Below, piece after piece: positions 7,439 to 12,857 of a DNA stretch of 12,857 nucleotides. Position numbers and translations under genes: made by a program. The stretch is taken from NCBI RefSeq assembly GCF_001854865.1, contig NZ_MDDW01000005.1, positions 96,262-109,118 on the forward strand, in the 5' to 3' direction. The number at the start of each line of letters is the position of its first letter. Positions within the stretch are counted from its first letter, which is position 1. The notes under the pieces were generated by a model. The model was not told the origin of the DNA and did not search any database. It was given only the letters and a program-made list of their open reading frames with translations. The stretch comes from Rhizobium sp. LCM 4573 (GTDB lineage: Bacteria; Pseudomonadota; Alphaproteobacteria; Rhizobiales; Rhizobiaceae).

Positions 7439-7624
7439 ATGGACGACTTCTCCCAGATGATAAAGCTGCTCGAATCAGCAAAGCAGCTCGCAGACATGAA
7501 CCAGATGCCGATGCTGGCCTATCTGATCGAAATGGCGAAGGCCGAGGCGCGCGGCAACCGCTTCACACTGCGTGATAGAAAGCGCGGCCAGGACAAGAAG
7601 GAAAAGCCGCAGGCCGCCGAGTGA
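7439..7624 (+). CDS. Small hypothetical protein, helical and charged
   Basis: This 61-residue reading frame starts MDDFSQMIKLLESAKQLADM and ends in a lysine-, arginine- and glutamate-rich tail (RDRKRGQDKKEKPQAAE). The first 40 residues (MIKLLESAKQLADM then MPMLAYLIEMAKAEA) look like two amphipathic helices, and no signal peptide or membrane segment is visible. I do not recognise a named family. It is supported as a gene by its sensible protein-like composition, its position away from any other strong frame, and the extended -10 box upstream. Only a weak GAAAGA precedes the ATG by about 10 bases. An in-frame TTG at 7400, preceded closely by GAGGGG, would add 13 residues. It converges on lipA with 46 bases between the stops. 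Confidence 0.6.
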   Translation: MDDFSQMIKLLESAKQLADMNQMPMLAYLIEMAKAEARGNRFTLRDRKRGQDKKEKPQAAE

Positions 7625-7670
7625 GGATCGGCGCGGCTGCGGCATCGGGAAGTTCGGCGGGAGCTTCGCG

Positions 7671-8645
7671 CTATTCGGCGGCGGCCAGAAGCTTCTTTTC
7701 CCGCGCGGCCTTCAGACGGGCGAAGTCATCGCCCGCGTGGTGCGACGAACGGGTGAGCGGGCTGGAGGAGACCATCAGGAAGCCCTTGGTATAGGCCACC
7801 GTCTCATAGGACTTGAATTCCTCCGGAGTCACGAAGCGATCGACTTTGTGGTGCTTGCGGGTCGGCTGCAGATACTGGCCGATCGTCAGGAAATCGACGT
7901 CGGCGGTCCTGAGGTCGTCCATGAGCTGCAGCACTTCGTTGCGCTCCTCGCCCAACCCCACCATGATGCCGGACTTCGTGAACATGGTCGGGTCCAGTTC
8001 CTTCACCCGCTGCAGGAGCCGGACGGAGTGGAAATAGCGGGCACCCGGACGAACGGTGAGGTAATTCCCCGGCACGGTCTCCAGATTGTGGTTGAAGACG
8101 TCGGGCTTGGCGGCGACGACGCGCTCCAGAGCGCCGGGCTTTTTCAGGAAATCGGGCGTCAGGATTTCGATCGTCGTCGTCGGCGAAGCGGCGCGGATCG
8201 CGAAAATCACCTTCTCGAAATGCTCGGCGCCGCCGTCATCCAGATCGTCCCGGTCGACCGAGGTGATGACGACATGGGACAGGCCCATCTGCTTGACGGC
8301 CTTGGCGACGTTTTCCGGCTCGTCCATGTCGAGCGCATTCGGCTTGCCGGTCGCGACATTGCAGAAGGCGCAGGCGCGGGTACAGATCTCGCCCATGATC
8401 ATGAACGTGGCGTGCTTCTTGTCCCAGCACTCGCCGATATTGGGGCAGCCCGCCTCCTCGCACACAGTCACGAGCTTGTGGGAACGCACGAGATCGCGCG
8501 TTTCCATGTAACCCTTGGAAACCGGAGCCTTGACGCGAATCCATTCGGGCTTACGAAGCACCTCGGTATCGGGGCGATGCGCCTTTTCCGGATGACGGAC
8601 GCGCTTTTCCTCGCCCGTGCCGATCCTGTCGAGAATGGTGACCAT
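7671..8645 (-). CDS. lipA: Lipoyl synthase LipA (radical SAM)
   Basis: This 324-residue enzyme has both iron-sulfur sites of lipoyl synthase. The auxiliary cluster motif [12 protein letters not shown] (Cys62, Cys67, Cys73) is followed by the radical SAM motif CTRACAFC (Cys88, Cys92, Cys95). The C-terminal serine that ligates the auxiliary cluster lies in [11 protein letters not shown] (Ser300/301). LipA inserts two sulfur atoms into protein-bound octanoyl groups, completing the lipoyl cofactor of E2 subunits such as PdhC, encoded about 3 kb upstream on the same strand. The family's common RSSY motif reads RSSH here, which I believe is usual in rhizobia. The ATG is preceded by an AGG-containing purine stretch, and the gap to the glsB-like gene is 30 bases. 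It is the last gene of the pdh-lip block. Confidence 0.97.
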   Translation of the reverse strand: MVTILDRIGTGEEKRVRHPEKAHRPDTEVLRKPEWIRVKAPVSKGYMETRDLVRSHKLVTVCEEAGCPNIGECWDKKHATFMIMGEICTRACAFCNVATGKPNALDMDEPENVAKAVKQMGLSHVVITSVDRDDLDDGGAEHFEKVIFAIRAASPTTTIEILTPDFLKKPGALERVVAAKPDVFNHNLETVPGNYLTVRPGARYFHSVRLLQRVKELDPTMFTKSGIMVGLGEERNEVLQLMDDLRTADVDFLTIGQYLQPTRKHHKVDRFVTPEEFKSYETVAYTKGFLMVSSSPLTRSSHHAGDDFARLKAAREKKLLAAAE

Positions 8646-8675
8646 AAAAACCTGCCTTTAGTCCGCGTCAGCCTG

Positions 8676-8924
8676 TCAGCGCCGGACGATCTTGGCCAGA
8701 AATAGCAAAATGCACGAACCCACGAAACCCTGCACAAGGTAACCCAGCCATCCGCTGGCGACATGGATTCCGAAGCGATCGAAAATGGCATTGGCGAGCA
8801 GCGCGCCGAGAATGCCGATGACGATGTTCATGAAGACGCCGAAGCGGATATCCATCAGCTTGCCGGCAATCCAGCCCGCTATGCCGCCGATGACGACCGT
8901 GGCAACCAAACCCACACCTTCCAT
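8676..8924 (-). CDS. GlsB/YeaQ/YmgE-family small membrane protein
   Basis: This 82-residue, glycine-rich protein has three predicted membrane helices: about 5-24 (LVATVVIGGIAGWIAGKLM), 30-48 (VFMNIVIGILGALLANAIF) and 56-79 (ASGWLGYLVQGFVGSCILLFLAKIV). The GGIAGWIAGKLM and NIVIGILGALLA blocks are the signature of the family, once called transglycosylase-associated and often annotated as stress response membrane proteins. The biochemical function is unknown. The start is secure, with AGGAGAAG 5 bases upstream of the ATG. It sits between lpdA (80 bases) and lipA (30 bases), all on the same strand, so it is probably co-transcribed with the lipoate genes. Confidence 0.9.
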   Translation of the reverse strand: MEGVGLVATVVIGGIAGWIAGKLMDIRFGVFMNIVIGILGALLANAIFDRFGIHVASGWLGYLVQGFVGSCILLFLAKIVRR

Positions 8925-9004
8925 CCGCTTCTCCTGTTCTTTCCGAACCCTTCATATGGTGGGGCGCGCAGCCTGGAACAATGGTGCGAGCCCCAAGGGC
9001 CTTA

Positions 9005-10450
9005 TCAGACGTTCAGTGCCCTGCCATAGGCGTCGAGCACGCTTTCCTTCATGGTTTCGGAAATCGTCGGATGCGGGAAGATCGTGTGCATCAGTTCTTC
9101 CTCGGTCGTCTCGAGGTTCATGGCAACCACGAAACCCTGGATGAGCTCGGTGACTTCCGCCCCGACCATGTGCACGCCGAGGAGCTCGCCGGTCTTCTTG
9201 TCGAAGATCGTCTTGACCATGCCCTGGTCCTCGCCGAGCGCGATCGCCTTGCCGTTGCCGACGAACGGGAAGCGGCCGACACGGATATCGCGGCCCTGTT
9301 CCTTGGCCTTGGCTTCGGTGAGACCGACGGAGGCGACCTGCGGATGGCAATAGGTACAGCCGGGGATCTTCAGCTTGTCCATCGGATGGACGTTCGGCAG
9401 GCCAGCGATCTTCTCCACGCAGATGACGGCCTCGTGCTCAGCCTTGTGGGCCAGCATCGGCGGGCCGGCGACGTCGCCGATCGCATAGATGCCGGGCACA
9501 TTGGTCTTGCCGTAGCCATCGATGACGATGAAGCCGCGATCGGTCTTCACGCCGACCGCCTCGAGCCCGAGGTTCTCGATGTTTGCCTGGACGCCGACGG
9601 CGGAGATCATCCGGTCGGCGGTGATCTTCTCGACCTTGCCGTCCTTCATTTCGACATGCGCGGTGATGGAGTTGGCGGCCTTCTCCACCTTGGTGACCTT
9701 GGCCTCCAGATGGATCTTCATGCCCTGCTTCTCGAACTGCTTCTTGGCGAGCGTCGAGATTTCAACGTCCTCCACCGGCATGACGGTTTTCATGACCTCT
9801 ACGACCGTGACGTCAACGCCGAGCGTGCGGTAGAAGCTCGCGAACTCGATGCCGATCGCGCCCGAGCCCATGACCAGCAGCGATTTCGGCATTTGCTCCG
9901 GCTTCATGGCTTCGAAATAGGTCCAGATCAGCTTGCCGTCCGGCTCGATGCCGGGCAGCGCGCGCGGGCGAGCGCCGGTAGCGACGATGATGTGCTTGGC
10001 GGTATAGGTGCCTTCGCCGAGCGTGTTCTTCGGCACGGGACCCATCGGCTCGACCGGCTTCTTGGTGGGCTTGGAAACGAGGATTTCACCTGGCTTGGTG
10101 ATCTTCGCCTCGCCCCAGATGATGTCGATCTTGTTCTTCTTGAAAAGGAAGCCGACGCCGTTGTTCATCCGGTGCGCGATGCCGCGCGAGCGCTCCACGA
10201 TCGCCTTCAGGTCCGGCGTCACGGTTCCTTCGATCTTCACGCCATAATCGCCCGGATGCTGGGCATAGTGGAAGATTTCGGCCGAACGCAGCAACGCCTT
10301 GGTCGGGATGCAGCCCCAGTTGGAGCAGATGCCGGCGAGATGCTCGCGCTCGACGACGGCGACTTTCATCCCGAGCTGGGCGGCGCGGATGGCGGCGATA
10401 TAGCCGCCGGGGCCGGAACCGATGACGATGAGGTCGTAGGATTGAGCCAT
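9005..10450 (-). CDS. lpdA: Dihydrolipoamide dehydrogenase (E3)
   Basis: This 481-residue flavoprotein disulfide reductase reoxidises the dihydrolipoyl arm of E2 and passes electrons to NAD+. It shows the FAD-binding GSGPGGYIAA (11-20), redox-active disulfide CSNWGC (Cys42, Cys47, in GICSNWGCIPTKALL), a second dinucleotide fold MGSGAIGIEFASFY (194-207), VPGIYAIGDVAG, and the catalytic dyad block HPTISE (His460, Glu465) near the C-terminus. A short hydrophilic insert around 126-147 (proline- and lysine-rich) makes it longer than typical 465-residue E3. The CSNWGC form differs from the common CLNVGC and is what I recall for PDH-linked E3 of rhizobia. The position after pdhB-pdhC supports pyruvate dehydrogenase as the partner. 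The ATG has AGGAAGAG upstream. Confidence 0.97.
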   Translation of the reverse strand: MAQSYDLIVIGSGPGGYIAAIRAAQLGMKVAVVEREHLAGICSNWGCIPTKALLRSAEIFHYAQHPGDYGVKIEGTVTPDLKAIVERSRGIAHRMNNGVGFLFKKNKIDIIWGEAKITKPGEILVSKPTKKPVEPMGPVPKNTLGEGTYTAKHIIVATGARPRALPGIEPDGKLIWTYFEAMKPEQMPKSLLVMGSGAIGIEFASFYRTLGVDVTVVEVMKTVMPVEDVEISTLAKKQFEKQGMKIHLEAKVTKVEKAANSITAHVEMKDGKVEKITADRMISAVGVQANIENLGLEAVGVKTDRGFIVIDGYGKTNVPGIYAIGDVAGPPMLAHKAEHEAVICVEKIAGLPNVHPMDKLKIPGCTYCHPQVASVGLTEAKAKEQGRDIRVGRFPFVGNGKAIALGEDQGMVKTIFDKKTGELLGVHMVGAEVTELIQGFVVAMNLETTEEELMHTIFPHPTISETMKESVLDAYGRALNV

Positions 10451-10526
10451 TCTCTTCCTGCCTTTTCCTTGTGCTTTTCCTTGGAGGCGGCCAGCGGATC
10501 ACGCGGCCTGCTTCCGGGGAAGGTGT

Positions 10527-11165
10527 TTAAAGCCCCAGCATCATCCGGACGATGGGCTCAAGGCCCCGCCCGATGGCGCGGGTGTTTTCCGCATCGAGGT
10601 GCACGCCATCGACGGGCGTGGCGCGCGCGACCGATCCGGCGTCGAAGAAGCCGCAGCCCAATTCATCCGCGAGATCGCGATAGAGAGAGGCGAGCATCAG
10701 GGACTGTTCGATCGCGCCTTTGTACAGGGCACCGGTCAACGGGTTCGCCGTTTCGCAGAGCGGCGGCGGCGATACGATGAGGATTTCCGGCGGTTCGCAT
10801 TCGCGCGCCCAATCGTGAAAACGGACGAGACTGACGAGCTTCTTCACGCCCTGACGCGCTCCGATTGCCGTGCCATGGATGATCGGCTTCATGTCATTGG
10901 TGCCGAGCATGATGATGACAAGCTCGAGCGGGCCGTGCGTATGAAGCACGGTCGGCAGCAATCGCGCGCCGTTGCGGTCGCAATCGCCCAACTGGTCGTC
11001 ATAGGCGGTGGTGCGCCCGCCAAGCCCCTCGGCGATCACATTGACGGAAGGGCCGAGTGCGGCCTGCAGCACGCCCGGCCAGCGGTCTTCGAAGGCATGC
11101 CGGCCGCCGGTCTCGGCATCCGTGCCCCAGGTCAGTGAATCGCCATAGCAGAGAACGGTTTTCAT
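10527..11165 (-). CDS. SGNH/GDSL hydrolase, arylesterase/acyltransferase type
   Basis: This 212-residue cytoplasmic-looking protein has no signal peptide. It carries the SGNH blocks: GDSLTWG (8-14, nucleophile Ser10), the oxyanion glycine in EGLGGRTT (46-53), GTND (88-91, Asn90) and DGVHL (186-190, catalytic Asp186 and His189). Together with DRWPGVL, VIIMLGTNDMK, IVSPPPL and FFDAGSV, it closely follows Mycobacterium smegmatis acyltransferase MsAcT and the rhizobial arylesterases, which are oligomeric and can transfer acyl groups or make peracids. The natural substrate is unknown. The start is the ATG at 11165, preceded by GAGGTG; a longer frame reaching 11210 would run through a repeat and is unlikely. 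It lies between pdhC (63 bases) and lpdA (76 bases), on the same strand. Confidence 0.93.
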   Translation of the reverse strand: MKTVLCYGDSLTWGTDAETGGRHAFEDRWPGVLQAALGPSVNVIAEGLGGRTTAYDDQLGDCDRNGARLLPTVLHTHGPLELVIIMLGTNDMKPIIHGTAIGARQGVKKLVSLVRFHDWARECEPPEILIVSPPPLCETANPLTGALYKGAIEQSLMLASLYRDLADELGCGFFDAGSVARATPVDGVHLDAENTRAIGRGLEPIVRMMLGL

Positions 11166-11198
11166 GGACGCACCTCGGTTTCCCCTCCCGTGTGGACC

Positions 11199-11219
11199 CC
11201 CTCCCCGCAAGGGGGAGGG
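11199..11219. repeat. Intergenic GC palindrome of the rhizobial mosaic-repeat type
   Basis: CCCTCCCC (11199-11206) and GGGGAGGG (11212-11219) form a perfect 8-base-pair stem around the loop GCAAG. CCTCCCCGCAAGGGGGAGG-like palindromes are familiar intergenic repeats in rhizobial and agrobacterial genomes. This copy lies in the 63-base gap between pdhC and the SGNH gene. No T-run follows on the minus strand, so it is not a classic terminator. It could stabilise or attenuate the polycistronic mRNA. Confidence 0.6.
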
Positions 11220-11228
11220 AAATCCGGA

Positions 11229-12593
11229 TCAAACCAGCATGGCCATCGGGTTTTCAATGTAGCGCTTGAAGGCGGAAGCCAGTTCCGCGCCGAGCGCGCC
11301 GTCGATGACGCGGTGGTCGAAGGCGAAGGTCGCCGTCATCACCGTGCCCACCTTGATCTCGCCGTTCTTGACGACCGGCTTCTCGACGCCCGCGCCGATC
11401 GAGACGATCGATGCCTGCGGCAGGTTGATGATCGAGGTGAAGTTGGAGACGCCGAACATGCCGAGGTTGGACACCGACGTGGTGCCGCCCTGGTATTCCT
11501 CCGGCTTCAGCTTCTTGTCGCGGGCGCGCTTGGCAATATCCTTCACCTCATTAGAGATGACCGACAATGCCTTCTCTTCGGCCTTGCGGACGATCGGCGT
11601 GATCAGCCCGTCCGGGATCGCCACGGCGACGCCGACATCGGCGTGCTTGTGCAGAACGCGCGCGGTCGAGGTCCAGGAGGCGTTCGCCATGGGGACATCG
11701 CGGAGCGCGAGTGCCATCGCCTTGATGATGAAGTCGTTGACCGAAAGCTTGAAGGCCGGGATTTCGCCCTTTTCCGTCTTCTTCACCGGGGCGGACTTGT
11801 TGATATCGGCGCGGAGCTTCAAAAGCGCGTCGATCTCGCAATCCATCGAGATGAAGTAGGACGGAACGGTCTGGCTCGACTCGGTGAGGCGCGAGGCGAT
11901 CGTCTTGCGCATGCCGTCATGCGGCAGGAGCTCGTAGGAACCTTCCGGGAAGAGCTTGAGGACGGCATCGTCCGACGGGCCCTTCGCAAGCGCCGGAGCG
12001 CCAGCCTGTGCGGCAGCGGCCGGAGCGGCCTTGCCGGTACCGGAGGCGACTGCCTTCTCGACATCGGCCTTCACGACGCGGCCATGCGGACCGGAACCGG
12101 TGACGGCGGAAAGCTCGAGGCCAGCCTCCTTCGCCAGACGGCGGGCGAGCGGCGAAGAGAAGACGCGCTTGCCATCGGCGGTCGGGGCAGGCGTGGACGG
12201 TGCCGGAGCTGCGTCCGTCACCGGAACCTTCGGAGCCTCCGAGGCTTTTTCGGCCGGTGCGGCTTCCGCCTTCGGAGCGGGGGCTGCTTCCGCCTTGGCT
12301 TCGGCCTTCGGGGCATCGCCGCCGCCGGCAGCCGCCGCCTTCACGTCTTCCCCTTCGCCAGCGAGGATGGCGATCAGGGCGTTGACCTTGACCGCTTCCG
12401 TGCCGGCCGGGACGACGATCTTGGCGACCGTCCCCTCGTCGACGGCTTCCACTTCCATGGTCGCCTTGTCGGTCTCGATCTCGGCGATCACGTCACCAGG
12501 GGCAACCTTGTCGCCTTCCTTGACCAGCCACTTGGAAAGATTGCCCTCTTCCATGGTCGGCGAAAGGGCGGGCATGGTGATGTTTATGGGCAT
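11229..12593 (-). CDS. pdhC: Pyruvate dehydrogenase E2, dihydrolipoamide acetyltransferase
   Basis: This 454-residue E2 forms the core of the pyruvate dehydrogenase complex and transfers acetyl groups from the lipoyl arm to CoA. Domains in order: one lipoyl domain (about 1-78) with the modified Lys43 in [11 protein letters not shown]; a flexible alanine-, proline- and glutamate-rich linker (about 82-140); the peripheral subunit-binding domain (about 144-182, [16 protein letters not shown] then [14 protein letters not shown]); a second Ala/Pro linker; and the catalytic domain (about 215-454) with the active-site block DHRVIDG (His427, Asp431). A single lipoyl domain is usual for alphaproteobacterial PdhC. 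The ATG lies 15 bases after the pdhB stop, with GGGGAGGG 7 bases upstream. LipA and LpdA downstream supply its cofactor and reoxidation. Confidence 0.97.
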   Translation of the reverse strand: MPINITMPALSPTMEEGNLSKWLVKEGDKVAPGDVIAEIETDKATMEVEAVDEGTVAKIVVPAGTEAVKVNALIAILAGEGEDVKAAAAGGGDAPKAEAKAEAAPAPKAEAAPAEKASEAPKVPVTDAAPAPSTPAPTADGKRVFSSPLARRLAKEAGLELSAVTGSGPHGRVVKADVEKAVASGTGKAAPAAAAQAGAPALAKGPSDDAVLKLFPEGSYELLPHDGMRKTIASRLTESSQTVPSYFISMDCEIDALLKLRADINKSAPVKKTEKGEIPAFKLSVNDFIIKAMALALRDVPMANASWTSTARVLHKHADVGVAVAIPDGLITPIVRKAEEKALSVISNEVKDIAKRARDKKLKPEEYQGGTTSVSNLGMFGVSNFTSIINLPQASIVSIGAGVEKPVVKNGEIKVGTVMTATFAFDHRVIDGALGAELASAFKRYIENPMAMLV

Positions 12594-12608
12594 CGCGATA
12601 CCCTCCCC

Positions 12609-12857
12609 TTACTTGTAGCAGACGGTTTTGACTGCCTGGACGACTTCGCCGACATTCGGCAGCGCCAGCTTCTCGAGGTTCGCGGCATAGGGCATGGGAA
12701 CGTCCTTGCCGGCGATCGTCAGGATCGGCGCATCGAGATAGTCGAATGCCTGCTGCATGACGCGGGTGGCGATTTCGGTGCCGACCGACGACTGCGGGAA
12801 GCCTTCCTCGACGGTGACGAGACGGCCGGTCTTCTTGACCGATTCGATGACGGTCGG
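12609..12857 (-). CDS. pdhB: Pyruvate dehydrogenase E1 beta subunit, C-terminus (partial)
   Basis: The last 82 codons of the gene lie in the window; it continues beyond the right edge. The translation begins [20 protein letters not shown], continues with [10 protein letters not shown], and ends [12 protein letters not shown] before TAA. This is the C-terminal transketolase-type domain of PDH E1 beta, which pairs with PdhA to decarboxylate pyruvate with thiamine diphosphate. The TVEEGF and P-Q-S-S-V-G block and the [16 protein letters not shown] segment are characteristic. No lipoyl domain can be judged because the N-terminus is outside the window. The stop is 15 bases before the pdhC start, in one operon. 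Confidence 0.95.
   Translation of the reverse strand, partial: PTVIESVKKTGRLVTVEEGFPQSSVGTEIATRVMQQAFDYLDAPILTIAGKDVPMPYAANLEKLALPNVGEVVQAVKTVCYK

Noticed and set aside
7572..8705. 377-codon plus-strand open frame opposite lipA
   Set aside because: The complementary frame encodes complete LipA with both cysteine motifs. This frame has no recognisable protein features.
8668..8955. Longer alternative frame over the GlsB-like gene
   Set aside because: It is a different frame giving a low-complexity Arg/His-rich product. The 82-residue frame shows three membrane helices and the family signature.
8981..10780. 599-codon plus-strand open frame opposite lpdA
   Set aside because: It is a shadow of lpdA running on into the SGNH gene, rich in HD, DG and LH repeats that mirror the opposite strand's codons. 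No motif was seen.
11166..11210. N-terminal extension of the SGNH gene to 11210
   Set aside because: The added residues are encoded by the intergenic palindrome, and the ATG at 11165 has a good GAGGTG ribosome binding site and starts directly before the GDSL strand.

Overview
The window is GC-rich, densely packed chromosomal DNA of an alphaproteobacterium. It is most likely a member of the Rhizobiaceae (Rhizobium, Agrobacterium, Ensifer or Shinella type). The evidence is the gene order: nifR3-ntrB-ntrC followed by the start of a probable ntrY, a fused ispDF, a stand-alone CinA-type amidohydrolase, and a pdhB-pdhC-SGNH hydrolase-lpdA-glsB-lipA cluster. From memory this matches the core rhizobial arrangement, so most of the window is conserved backbone rather than an accessory island.

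Layout. (1) Positions 1-3823, minus strand: nifR3 (dusB-like), ntrB and ntrC overlap by 4 bases at each junction and form one operon for tRNA dihydrouridine synthesis and nitrogen two-component control. A 169-base gap then leads to the first codons of a probable ntrY at the left edge. (2) Positions 3824-3991: a divergent promoter region. (3) Positions 3992-5682, plus strand: ispDF (isoprenoid MEP pathway) and a CinA C-terminal-type NMN amidohydrolase, overlapping by 4 bases. (4) Positions 5686-7316, minus strand: a Coq10/RatA-family START-domain protein preceded by two tandem, clearly paralogous P-loop kinase-like genes of unknown role. (5) Positions 7439-7624, plus strand: a small unrecognised gene reading away from the kinase pair. 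(6) Positions 7671-12857, minus strand: the lipoate and pyruvate dehydrogenase block, in transcription order pdhB (3' end only), pdhC, an SGNH/GDSL esterase-acyltransferase, lpdA, a small GlsB/YeaQ membrane protein, and lipA.

How the genes work together. PdhB, PdhC and LpdA are parts of the pyruvate dehydrogenase complex, and LipA makes the lipoyl cofactor carried by PdhC, so cofactor synthesis and its user are co-located. NtrB senses nitrogen status through PII and phosphorylates NtrC, a sigma54 activator. IspDF feeds the isoprenoid supply for the ubiquinone tail, and the Coq10-like protein is probably a ubiquinone-binding chaperone.

I see no rRNA, tRNA, CRISPR array, insertion sequence or phage gene. 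No gene-free stretch exceeds 300 bases. I found no convincing new biological system. The points most worth a second look are the tandem kinase pair with its adjacent small gene, the SGNH enzyme embedded in the pdh operon, and the near-leaderless promoter of nifR3-ntrBC. Long open frames antisense to ntrBC, lipA and lpdA are codon-bias shadows.
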